Shown here: positions 8,986-14,719 of the stretch, piece by piece | Position numbering within the stretch: the first letter of the stretch is position 1 | How the letters are laid out: each line of letters starts with the position of its first letter | Assembly: GCA_031264875.1 (NCBI GenBank) | Contig: JAISDK010000052.1 | Span: 1 to 14,719 of the forward strand | From: Prevotellaceae bacterium | GTDB lineage: Bacteria; Bacteroidota; Bacteroidia; Bacteroidales; UBA932 | Direction of reading: 5' to 3' | Length of the DNA stretch: 14,719 nt | Notes under the pieces: model-generated | What the model was told of the DNA's origin: nothing | Database searches by the model: none | The model's input: the letters and a program-made list of their open reading frames with translations, nothing else | Translations under genes and position numbers: made by a program

Positions 8986-9227
8986 TTTTTATAGAGACAC
9001 AGCACAACTCCGTTAAGGAGTTGCATGAGATGATCAGTTCGTAATCCGAGCGGTATCATCATCGGAAGAAACAATTCCGGTATTTATTATCACGTGCAAA
9101 TCTTAAAAGGCTTGTGACGGGAGGTAGATGGTTTTTCTTATCCCGAACTCAGGTTGTAAAATATAGCCGATGGTTTTACGACGGCATTAAGCCTTAAATT
9201 GACGACATTGTGCTATCACCATCTGTG
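8986..9227. repeat. Non-coding gap with hairpin, candidate dispersed repeat
   Basis: This gap lies between the 3' ends of two convergent genes. It holds a perfect 7-bp hairpin, CAACTCC (9005-9011) with GGAGTTG (9017-9023) around GTTAA, and a second inverted pair GTAAAA (9156-9161) with TTTTAC (9174-9179). Neither is followed by a T-run on either strand, so a terminator is not evident. Short frames free of stops exist, for example one ending near 9189 and rich in W, F and R, but none has a start or a family match. The block resembles short repeated intergenic elements of Bacteroidales as I remember them. Repetition cannot be shown within one window. Confidence 0.3.
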
Positions 9228-10940
9228 TTATCTGGTTCTTTCAAATTTAATATAAGTAAGCTTGCTGTTTTGCGCGCAGCATACAGTATTGTCGAGCGAC
9301 AGAGAAAACCGGCAGTCATTCGCAGCCAAGTCGGGTACAGCGGTTTTGAGCGTACTTTTAATCCGGGCATTTGCCGGAATCGTCGCCACGTCCTGAAGCA
9401 GGATGCAGTTTCTAAATTCAAATCGTTTCCTGTCCGTGATATACACCGCCTTCAAGCTCACGGGAAATTCCGGATGATGGAAATCGACCGTGAAACCGGA
9501 CGGATTGTATATTTCAAACTCAATATGCAGCGTGTCGCCGATGCGGATACTGTTGCCGGGCAGTTCATAATTAATTTCCAGCCTGTTTACCGATTGAAAG
9601 CTTTCGGTCCTGAAGGCATGAAATCTTATTCCGTCCACGCAGTATTCCTGCGATTTACCGGGTATCGCGGCACATACGAGAACAGGCTTGCCGTGATAGC
9701 CGAGTTCCTTTTGCAGGATGTCGAACTGTGTTCTGCGGGTATCTATCGCGCTCAGCACGGTGGATTCTTTTCCGGTGAAAAAATGATAGTTGGAAGGATT
9801 CTGGAACGATCCTGTAAACACCGCCGGAAGGTTGCCCGCAACGGTCTCGATGGCCTTACACCTCCTGGCCTTTCCGTAAAAATTCAGGCGCTCGGGCAAA
9901 ACGTCGGCAACGAGCAGTATCCGGGCTGTATAAATCAGCGAAATGGAGGGCAGGATACAGTACTTTACATATTTCATCAGTCTCCTGTCGCGAAGCGAAT
10001 ACCTGTAAACCATCACGATCATCGGAATCGTACAGGCCACCGTCCAGTGCGGTTCAACATGTCCTCTGAAGCTCATTATCCAGAAGAAGGCAACGATGCC
10101 GGCAACAAGCGAATGTAATCCCCTGTAGAATATCTCGCGCGGCCTGTACTTCACAATTATGTAAGCCGCGGCGGCAAGCGTGAACGGATTAAATACGGCC
10201 AGCTGGTTCGGAAGGTATTCCAGAAAATAACTCCATCTGAAGCTTGCGCTTCTGTCGCTCAGGTGATATTTGAAACTTGGAAAATCCATGGATACCTGCC
10301 AGTAAACATGCGGAATGAGCAGCACGGCGGTAAAAATTACGGCAAGCCAGAACCTGCTGCCTGTCAATATCCGGAGGTTGGACAGCACGATGAATCCGAT
10401 GACAAGGAATGCATGGTATTTGCTGTATATCATTCCCGACATGGAAAGGGAAAGCATCAGCGTGTGCCGCCACGATTCGTGTTGAAGAAACTTGCGGTAA
10501 GCAAGTAAAAACAGGGCGGTAAAGAATAGCAGGGGAACATCGGGAGCGGTAATAAATCCGTATGCCTGAAACATTACCGTCGAACTCGAAACGATTGCAA
10601 ACAGAACGGTTTTCCCCGTATCCGGCGCTTTCTCATCAATAAGTCTCCAGATGAGAACGAGCGTAAAAAACTGTAGCAAAACGGTTGCAAACCGTACTGC
10701 CAGGTTTCCCGAAAAAAACAGGCTGGAAACGTATGTCATCAATCCCACCATGGGGGGATGGTCGAAATAGCCCCACGCAAGATTTTCGCCATATATATAA
10801 TAATATGCCTCGTCGCTGTGTATCTCCGTAAAAGCGGACTGCGCGAAATTCACTGCAATCCACACCGTCAGGAAACAAAGGAAAAACCGTTTCCAGCCGG
10901 TTATGGAGAACAGCCGTTTTATACAGCACGTAAATTTCAA
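9228..10940 (-). CDS. Family-39-type membrane glycosyltransferase (PMT/ArnT-like)
   Basis: This 570-residue protein is an integral-membrane GT-C glycosyltransferase of the family 39/ArnT type. These enzymes take sugar from a polyprenyl-phosphate donor and move it to lipid or protein on the outer face of the inner membrane. After a first membrane helix (about 17-34) comes the periplasmic loop with the diagnostic Asp-Glu pair, HSDEAYYY (Asp43, Glu44), then GYFDHPP (57-63). About ten hydrophobic segments run to residue 348, with APDVP (132-136) and GHVEPHWT (293-300) in loops. Residues from about 350 to 570 are a soluble, strand-rich C-terminal region. The start is TTG at 10940, chosen because AAGGAG lies 8 bases upstream; an in-frame GTG 21 bases further upstream is the alternative. 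The donor and acceptor cannot be inferred. It is a single-gene unit, convergent with the DUF5683 gene. Confidence 0.88.
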   Translation of the reverse strand: MKFTCCIKRLFSITGWKRFFLCFLTVWIAVNFAQSAFTEIHSDEAYYYIYGENLAWGYFDHPPMVGLMTYVSSLFFSGNLAVRFATVLLQFFTLVLIWRLIDEKAPDTGKTVLFAIVSSSTVMFQAYGFITAPDVPLLFFTALFLLAYRKFLQHESWRHTLMLSLSMSGMIYSKYHAFLVIGFIVLSNLRILTGSRFWLAVIFTAVLLIPHVYWQVSMDFPSFKYHLSDRSASFRWSYFLEYLPNQLAVFNPFTLAAAAYIIVKYRPREIFYRGLHSLVAGIVAFFWIMSFRGHVEPHWTVACTIPMIVMVYRYSLRDRRLMKYVKYCILPSISLIYTARILLVADVLPERLNFYGKARRCKAIETVAGNLPAVFTGSFQNPSNYHFFTGKESTVLSAIDTRRTQFDILQKELGYHGKPVLVCAAIPGKSQEYCVDGIRFHAFRTESFQSVNRLEINYELPGNSIRIGDTLHIEFEIYNPSGFTVDFHHPEFPVSLKAVYITDRKRFEFRNCILLQDVATIPANARIKSTLKTAVPDLAANDCRFSLSLDNTVCCAQNSKLTYIKFERTR

Positions 10941-10948
10941 TTATCTCT

Positions 10949-10954
10949 CTCCTT
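10949..10954 (-). promoter_or_regulatory. Shine-Dalgarno site deciding a TTG start
   Basis: On the minus strand AAGGAG is followed by 8 bases and then TTG. This is a strong anti-16S match in a phylum where such sites are uncommon, and it supports the TTG rather than a downstream internal ATG as start of the glycosyltransferase. Confidence 0.55.
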
Positions 10955-10985
10955 TTGCACAAAAAAATACAGCCGCCAGGCAAGC

Positions 10986-11053
10986 CAGCGCCTGCCCGAC
11001 AGCTGTCGCTTTACACATCTATATCCATCTGTTCCGAAACGGTACAGGCGCTG
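10986..11053. repeat. 9-bp inverted repeat enclosing a 12-bp palindrome
   Basis: CAGCGCCTG (10986-10994) and CAGGCGCTG (11045-11053) are perfect inverted copies 50 bases apart. Between them lies the perfect palindrome CGACAGCTGTCG (10997-11008), about 57 bases upstream of the minus-strand glycosyltransferase start. This is an operator-like arrangement, but no -7 element for that gene could be found and no regulator is encoded nearby. The remaining part of the gap, 11054-11196, is A/T-rich with no other clear structure. Confidence 0.35.
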
Positions 11054-11129
11054 AATGTAAAAATGAAAAACGTTTTAAAAACTCTATACATAATCTTTAC
11101 TCCGACTATATAACGAATCTGGAGGATAT

Positions 11130-11183
11130 ATGTTTAAATGTAATTTCAAATATTCTGCTGTTCCCGTCAAAGGCAAGCCTTAA
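11130..11183 (+). CDS. Possible 17-codon small ORF
   Basis: An ATG at 11130 opens a 17-codon frame (MFKCNFKYSAVPVKGKP, stop TAA). GGAGG at 11121-11125, 4 bases before the ATG, is a full Shine-Dalgarno match with a short spacer. There is no recognisable family or upstream promoter, so it may be chance in A/T-rich DNA. Confidence 0.12.
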   Translation: MFKCNFKYSAVPVKGKP

Positions 11184-11196
11184 GTTACGATTTCAG

Positions 11197-11227
11197 TTTC
11201 CCTGAATGAAATGAAATTGTACCTTTG
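11197..11227 (+). promoter_or_regulatory. Promoter of the restriction-modification operon
   Basis: TTTC (11197-11200) and TACCTTTG (11220-11227) are separated by 19 bases, matching the Bacteroidetes TTTG / TAnnTTTG layout with one mismatch at -33. The -7 element falls inside the longest reading frame (ATG at 11211), so that ATG would not be on the transcript and the methyltransferase should start at 11250. Confidence 0.6.
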
Positions 11228-11249
11228 CGGCCTGGTAAAATTAAAAAAA

Positions 11250-12836
11250 ATGGCAGGTAAGAATCAAGATAAAAACAAGTATGGTCAATATTTCACACCG
11301 CAAATTGTAGCCGACTTTATGATTGGCTTGGCTGATATTACTCAGGCTTCAAATATTTTAGAACCTTCATGCGGACAAGGCATCTTTCTTGGCTTACTAC
11401 AGGAAAAAGGGTTTGAAAATGTAACGGCATACGAAATAGACAACTATTTAGCAAAAGATTTTCCGAATGTGCGATACGAAAGTTTTGTGTCGGCAAAAAT
11501 CAATGAAAAATTTGATTTAATCATTGGCAATCCGCCTTATATTCGATGGAAAAATCTTGAAGACGAATTAAAGCAGGAACTGGCAAGCAATCCCTTATGG
11601 AATAAATACTGCAACTCCCTGTGCGATTACTTGTATATTTTTATTTTAAAATCCATTGAATTATTGAAAGATAATGGACAACTGATTTTTATTTGTCCCG
11701 AATACTGGATGAACACGACACATTCCATTTCCTTGCGTAATTATATGGTTGTCAACGGATATTTTGAAGAAATCTATCATTTCAACGAAACGCCCATTTT
11801 TGACAAAGTAACAGTTTCCACAGTAATTTTCAAATACATAAAAAGTAAAAAGAAAAACAGCACAGTTAGCGTGTCAAAATACTATGTCAACCAAAAGCTC
11901 ACAATTGAAACCTTAAGCAAGCTCAAGCGAAAATATCTTTTTTCTGATGCCGAGTATTTAAGCGTGCCTCAATTTAAGACAAATAAAAGATGGCTGCTGC
12001 AAACTGAAACAGCACAAAACCAGCTCAAGATATTTGAGAAAAGCTGTAAAAAACAGCAGTCAAATACCCTGTTTGCAATGCCTGATGATAAACCCGCATT
12101 GCATACTGTTGGCGACTTCTGCGAAATAGGCAATGGACTTGTAAGCGGTTTGGACAAAGCGTTTCAGGTAAACGGCGGCCTTCTGAGTGAAACGGAAAAG
12201 CAAGCAATCATTAAGGTAGTTAAAGCCAGAGATCTAAATCCATTCTATCCCAGTAATACAACTCCATATATTTATATCCCTGAAGGATTAAACGAAGAAG
12301 AGGTAAGAGAAAAATACCCGCATTTCTACTCTCATTTTTTGCTTTTTAAAACTGATTTGGAAAACAGGTATCAATATAACCGTAAAATAAATTTTTGGGA
12401 ATGGGTTTTTTTGCGAAATTTCAATTTGTTTAGCCGTCAGGAAAAGCGAATTTTTGTTCCTTGCAAAGAGCGAATTTCAAATAAAAATTATTTTCGCTTC
12501 TCATTAGTCGAAGGGGGAGTGTATCCAACGCAGGATGTGACGGCAATTTTCAGAAAAACAACGACAAAAGAGAGCCTGGAATATATTTTGGCATATTTGA
12601 ACAGCGCTTTTGTTTTTGACTGGCTAAAATGTAATGGCATTGTAAAAGGCAATATTGTGGAATTTTCCGAAAAACCAATTTCGAGTATTCCTTTCAGGGT
12701 GATAGACTGGAATAAAACCGAAGAAGTGTCGTTGCACAACAACATTACAAATTTATCTCAACGATATGTTGAAACAAGGGAAGAGATATATTTGAAAGAT
12801 ATAAACCATTTCATAAATCAGTTAATTATGATGTAA
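11250..12836 (+). CDS. Type II N6-adenine DNA methyltransferase (HincII-like system)
   Basis: This 528-residue protein is a gamma-class N6-adenine methyltransferase of the TaqI type, with AdoMet-binding and catalytic motifs first and a target-recognition region in the C-terminal half. Seen in order: KYGQYFTP (motif X, about 10-17), ILEPSCGQGIF (motif I, 36-46), YEID (motif II, 61-64) and the catalytic NPPY (94-97). The ATG at 11250 was chosen over 11211 because the promoter -7 element overlaps the longer version and MAGKNQDKNKYGQYF is the usual short lead to motif X. The gene is followed 2 bases later by a HincII-like endonuclease, so it should protect GTYRAC by methylating the adenine next to the final C. 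That specificity is inferred from the partner. A/T content is higher than in flanking genes, suggesting acquisition. Confidence 0.92.
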   Translation: MAGKNQDKNKYGQYFTPQIVADFMIGLADITQASNILEPSCGQGIFLGLLQEKGFENVTAYEIDNYLAKDFPNVRYESFVSAKINEKFDLIIGNPPYIRWKNLEDELKQELASNPLWNKYCNSLCDYLYIFILKSIELLKDNGQLIFICPEYWMNTTHSISLRNYMVVNGYFEEIYHFNETPIFDKVTVSTVIFKYIKSKKKNSTVSVSKYYVNQKLTIETLSKLKRKYLFSDAEYLSVPQFKTNKRWLLQTETAQNQLKIFEKSCKKQQSNTLFAMPDDKPALHTVGDFCEIGNGLVSGLDKAFQVNGGLLSETEKQAIIKVVKARDLNPFYPSNTTPYIYIPEGLNEEEVREKYPHFYSHFLLFKTDLENRYQYNRKINFWEWVFLRNFNLFSRQEKRIFVPCKERISNKNYFRFSLVEGGVYPTQDVTAIFRKTTTKESLEYILAYLNSAFVFDWLKCNGIVKGNIVEFSEKPISSIPFRVIDWNKTEEVSLHNNITNLSQRYVETREEIYLKDINHFINQLIMM

Positions 12837-12838
12837 AT

Positions 12839-13606
12839 ATGATAGTTGATTACAACAAGTTAAACAAAAAAATGAAAGGAACTTCTGTTCCAAAGCCTTT
12901 GTCGGGTACTTTGTCAGGACACGCAGCAGGAGAACCTTTCGACAAACACGTTTATGCAGAAATCAAAAAACAGTTTCCAAAAAACACATTTCGTCAATAC
13001 GAGTATTTGAATGACCTCTTCAGTAAAAATCCCGATGTAATCGGCTTTGATGCAAGGCAGGCTTTGTTCAACTCGCCAACTGTTTTGTTTCTGTTAAGTC
13101 GCGGTAAAAATGCTACTGACAAATGGAGTATGGAAAATCCGTTTGATGAAAAACAAAATGACACAGCAGATATTTTAGTTGTCAAAGATAATTTTTACGA
13201 ATTGATTGATATTAAAACCCGTAATATTTTGAAATCGGCTCAACCTCCAAACATTATTTCGTCTTACAAACTGGCTCAACTTTGTGCAAAAATGATTGAC
13301 AATAAAGAATTTGATAACTTTACTATCAACTATTTTGAACTTGACTGGAAACTTGAACACGACAGATTAACTTGCACAAACGCTCACTTTGCCAGTCTGT
13401 TTAATGCTAATCCTTCCGATTTGTATATTAATTGGGCAGCTGCAATGCAAATACAGTTTCACGTTTGCGATTTGCCCCAAACTTTCAAGGATACACGCGA
13501 AAAATGGACGGAACTTTATCTTAAACATTTTGTTACACAGGCAAAAAAACGTGCCGGAGATATGATTATAAAATTTGTGAAACCGTTTGAGAAATATATC
13601 AATTAA
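12839..13606 (+). CDS. hincIIR: HincII-like type II restriction endonuclease
   Basis: This 255-residue protein closely resembles HincII of Haemophilus influenzae (258 residues), which cuts GTYRAC in the middle to leave blunt ends. Compared from memory, long stretches agree, including SGTLSGHAAGEPF, QYEYLNDLF, EKQNDTADIL, CAKMIDNKEFD, INWAAAMQIQFHV and LKHFVTQA. HincII's catalytic Asp114, Asp127 and Lys129 correspond to Asp111, Asp124 and Lys126 here, a constant offset of 3, so the active site is intact. The intercalating Gln138 is kept as Gln135, while the next residue is Pro136 where HincII has Ala. The ATG lies 2 bases after the methylase stop, so methylase and nuclease share a transcript. 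No controller gene is visible. A hand count of 13081-13140 gives 22 G or C in 60, against 37 in 60 at 1441-1500 of the fucosidase; this illustrates but does not prove foreign origin. Confidence 0.95.
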   Translation: MIVDYNKLNKKMKGTSVPKPLSGTLSGHAAGEPFDKHVYAEIKKQFPKNTFRQYEYLNDLFSKNPDVIGFDARQALFNSPTVLFLLSRGKNATDKWSMENPFDEKQNDTADILVVKDNFYELIDIKTRNILKSAQPPNIISSYKLAQLCAKMIDNKEFDNFTINYFELDWKLEHDRLTCTNAHFASLFNANPSDLYINWAAAMQIQFHVCDLPQTFKDTREKWTELYLKHFVTQAKKRAGDMIIKFVKPFEKYIN

Positions 13607-13640
13607 AATAGTTCTGAATTTATTTGCATGAGTGATATAG

Positions 13641-13671
13641 TTTGCATATTAAGTATTAAGCATTACCTTTG
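13641..13671 (+). promoter_or_regulatory. Near-consensus promoter of the DEAD-box helicase
   Basis: TTTG (13641-13644) and TACCTTTG (13664-13671) are separated by exactly 19 bases, a full match to the Bacteroidetes -33/-7 consensus and the best promoter in the window. Transcription should begin a few bases after 13671, leaving a leader of about 90-95 bases before the helicase ATG. Confidence 0.75.
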
Positions 13672-13771
13672 CGCCGTTTTTAACCGGTGGGTTTACGTTT
13701 TTATGTATTGATTAGGTGGTGTTTCAATACTCAAAAGGGAAACGCGCCTAATTGTTTTTTTTGATTTTTAT
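13672..13771 (+). ncRNA. Structured leader, candidate attenuator or short RNA
   Basis: The untranslated stretch between promoter and ATG has two alternative pairings. One is the terminator-like stem at 13711-13752. The other joins GTATTG (13705-13710) to CAATAC (13725-13730) across a 14-base span holding most of the terminator's left arm. These could compete (antiterminator against terminator), or a 5-bp part of the second pairing could form a pseudoknot with the terminator loop. A weaker AACC/GGTT pair lies near 13682-13693. The only ATG-started frame in the leader (13703) has two codons. I do not recognise a named riboswitch class. Confidence 0.45.
13711..13762 (+). terminator. Intrinsic terminator in the helicase leader
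   Basis: The left arm (13711-13725, ATTAGGTGGTGTTTC) and right arm (13739-13752, GAAACGCGCCTAAT) form a 14-bp stem with one bulged G at 13718 and two G-U pairs, around a 13-base loop. Two bases later comes a run of eight T (13755-13762). It lies 9 bases before the helicase ATG. It could also end read-through from the restriction-modification operon, but the helicase promoter lies upstream of it, so helicase transcripts must pass through it. Confidence 0.65.
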
Positions 13772-14719
13772 ATGATAAATTTTGAAATTCAGGGATTGAA
13801 TCCCGAAATCCTCAGCGCTATAAAAGACTTGGGATTTGAAACTCCCATGCCTGTACAGGAAAAAGTTATACCCGTTATGCTTGAATCCGACAGAGATATT
13901 ATCGCTCTGGCACAGACGGGCACAGGAAAAACAGCGGCATTTGGCTTGCCGCTTATCAGCATGGTAGATATGTCGAAAGCGGCAGGAGTACAGGCATTAA
14001 TACTTTGTCCCACGAGGGAACTGTGCCTGCAGATAACCGACGATTTGATCAGTTTCTCCAAATATCTGCCCGACTTGCACATCCTGCCGGTATATGGCGG
14101 CGCAAGTATTGACAATCAGATGCGCGCCTTGAAAAAAGGCGTACAGTTCATCGTTGCAACCCCCGGACGCATGCTGGATCTGATCCACCGGAAAGCGGTA
14201 GATTTAAGTACAGTGAAAAATGTGGTGCTCGACGAAGCCGACGAAATGCTGAACATGGGTTTTATCGACAGCTTGAACGACATTCTCAAAGTAGTGCCGA
14301 AAGAGCGCCGGACGCTGCTGTTTTCTGCAACAATGCCCGACAGAGTCGCCAGCATTGCCGCAAACTACATGGATTCTCCCATGGAAATAGTCATCGGTTC
14401 CCGCAATTCCGGCGCCGCAAACATTAAGCACCTGTGCTACACGGTCAGCAGCAAGGACAAATACAACGCTCTGAAAAGAATTGTTGACTACAATCCCAGC
14501 ATCTATGGAATCGTATTCTGCCGGACGAAACGCGAAACCGGCGAGATTGCGGAAAAACTCATTCGCGACGGCTACAATGCCGAGGCTCTGCACGGAGACC
14601 TGTCGCAGGTGCAGCGCGATTACGTGATGCAGAAATTCCGTATCGGCAACATCAAGCTGCTCGTGGCTACCGACGTGGCTGCAAGAGGCCTGGATGTGAG
14701 CGACCTTACTCATATCATC
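13772..14719 (+). CDS. DEAD-box RNA helicase, 3' end outside window
   Basis: This is the first 316 codons of an ATP-dependent DEAD-box RNA helicase of the DeaD/CshA type, which remodels RNA in ribosome assembly, mRNA decay or cold adaptation. Motifs seen: Q motif around Phe22 to Gln29, Walker A AQTGTGKT (47-54), PTREL (80-84), a GG pair about residue 109, TPGR (130-133), DEAD (154-157), SAT (185-187), VFCRTKRE (motif IV region) and ATDVAARGLD (motif V). The window ends before motif VI (HRxGRxxR), and any C-terminal RNA-binding extension is unseen. The ATG at 13772 gives the usual short lead to the Q motif, and no ribosome site precedes it, only T-rich sequence. Its promoter and terminator-bearing leader suggest control at the transcription-elongation level. 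Confidence 0.95.
   Translation, partial: MINFEIQGLNPEILSAIKDLGFETPMPVQEKVIPVMLESDRDIIALAQTGTGKTAAFGLPLISMVDMSKAAGVQALILCPTRELCLQITDDLISFSKYLPDLHILPVYGGASIDNQMRALKKGVQFIVATPGRMLDLIHRKAVDLSTVKNVVLDEADEMLNMGFIDSLNDILKVVPKERRTLLFSATMPDRVASIAANYMDSPMEIVIGSRNSGAANIKHLCYTVSSKDKYNALKRIVDYNPSIYGIVFCRTKRETGEIAEKLIRDGYNAEALHGDLSQVQRDYVMQKFRIGNIKLLVATDVAARGLDVSDLTHII

Noticed and set aside
9091..9096. CACGTG core that might be a parS site near parAB
   Set aside because: The flanks (TATTAT before, CAAATC after) do not fit the GTTNCACGTGAAAC-type consensus, so only the common 6-base core matches.
9210..10118. 302-residue plus-strand open frame
   Set aside because: It lies wholly within the minus-strand glycosyltransferase, has no recognisable family and overlaps a frame with clear membrane segments and GT-C motifs.
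10903..11205. 100-residue plus-strand open frame before the methylase
   Set aside because: It overlaps the start of the glycosyltransferase on the other strand, has no promoter, ribosome site or family resemblance, and crosses the palindromic region.
13687..13765. GTG-started 26-codon frame in the helicase leader as a leader peptide
   Set aside because: There is no ribosome site, no run of regulatory codons, and the frame runs through the terminator stem and T-run, which accounts for its composition.
3007..14488. Possible avoidance of the HincII site GTYRAC
   Set aside because: Reading by eye I found seven sites (3007, 5441, 6519, 6951, 11751, 11886, 14483), against about 14 expected at equal base frequencies. 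With skewed composition and one short window this is too weak to claim avoidance.

Overview
The window looks like chromosomal DNA from a member of the Bacteroidetes, probably order Bacteroidales. Three things point there. Promoter-like sites of the Bacteroidetes type (TAnnTTTG near -7, in the best case with TTTG 19 bases upstream) lie before several genes. Most starts sit behind A/T-rich leaders with no Shine-Dalgarno sequence. The gene content fits: a GH95 fucosidase lipoprotein, and parA-parB followed by a DUF5683 membrane protein, an order known from this phylum. No genus can be named from the sequence alone.

Layout. Positions 1-219 hold a perfect stem-loop and a promoter-like site. From 241 to 6212 three plus-strand genes form a tight apparent operon: a GH95 alpha-L-fucosidase lipoprotein, a GNAT acetyltransferase and an SbcC-type SMC-like ATPase. 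The last two overlap by the ATGA tetranucleotide. From 6363 to 8985 a second plus-strand operon carries parA, parB and the DUF5683 protein. Positions 8986-9227 are non-coding and contain a hairpin; they look like a dispersed repeat. A family-39-type membrane glycosyltransferase lies alone on the minus strand (9228-10940). Between it and the next gene are an operator-like palindrome and a wider inverted repeat. From 11250 to 13606 there is a two-gene type II restriction-modification system. Its endonuclease is clearly HincII-like (GTYRAC expected), and its stretch is visibly richer in A/T than the flanks. The window ends inside a DEAD-box RNA helicase gene (from 13772).

How the genes work together. 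ParA and ParB are the chromosome partitioning ATPase and the CTP-binding parS clamp. The restriction-modification pair is a self-contained defence cassette, methylase first, endonuclease 2 bases later. It is inserted between housekeeping genes and carries its own promoter. The GH95, GNAT and SbcC genes share a transcript by spacing but have no obvious common pathway; no SbcD nuclease gene is in the window.

The most interesting structure is the helicase leader (about 13672-13771). A near-ideal promoter is followed by a 14-bp stem with one bulge and a run of eight T, an apparent intrinsic terminator placed before the start codon. Just upstream, GTATTG can pair with CAATAC at the top of the terminator stem, giving either a competing hairpin or a pseudoknot. 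This is the layout of a transcription attenuator or of a short terminated RNA.
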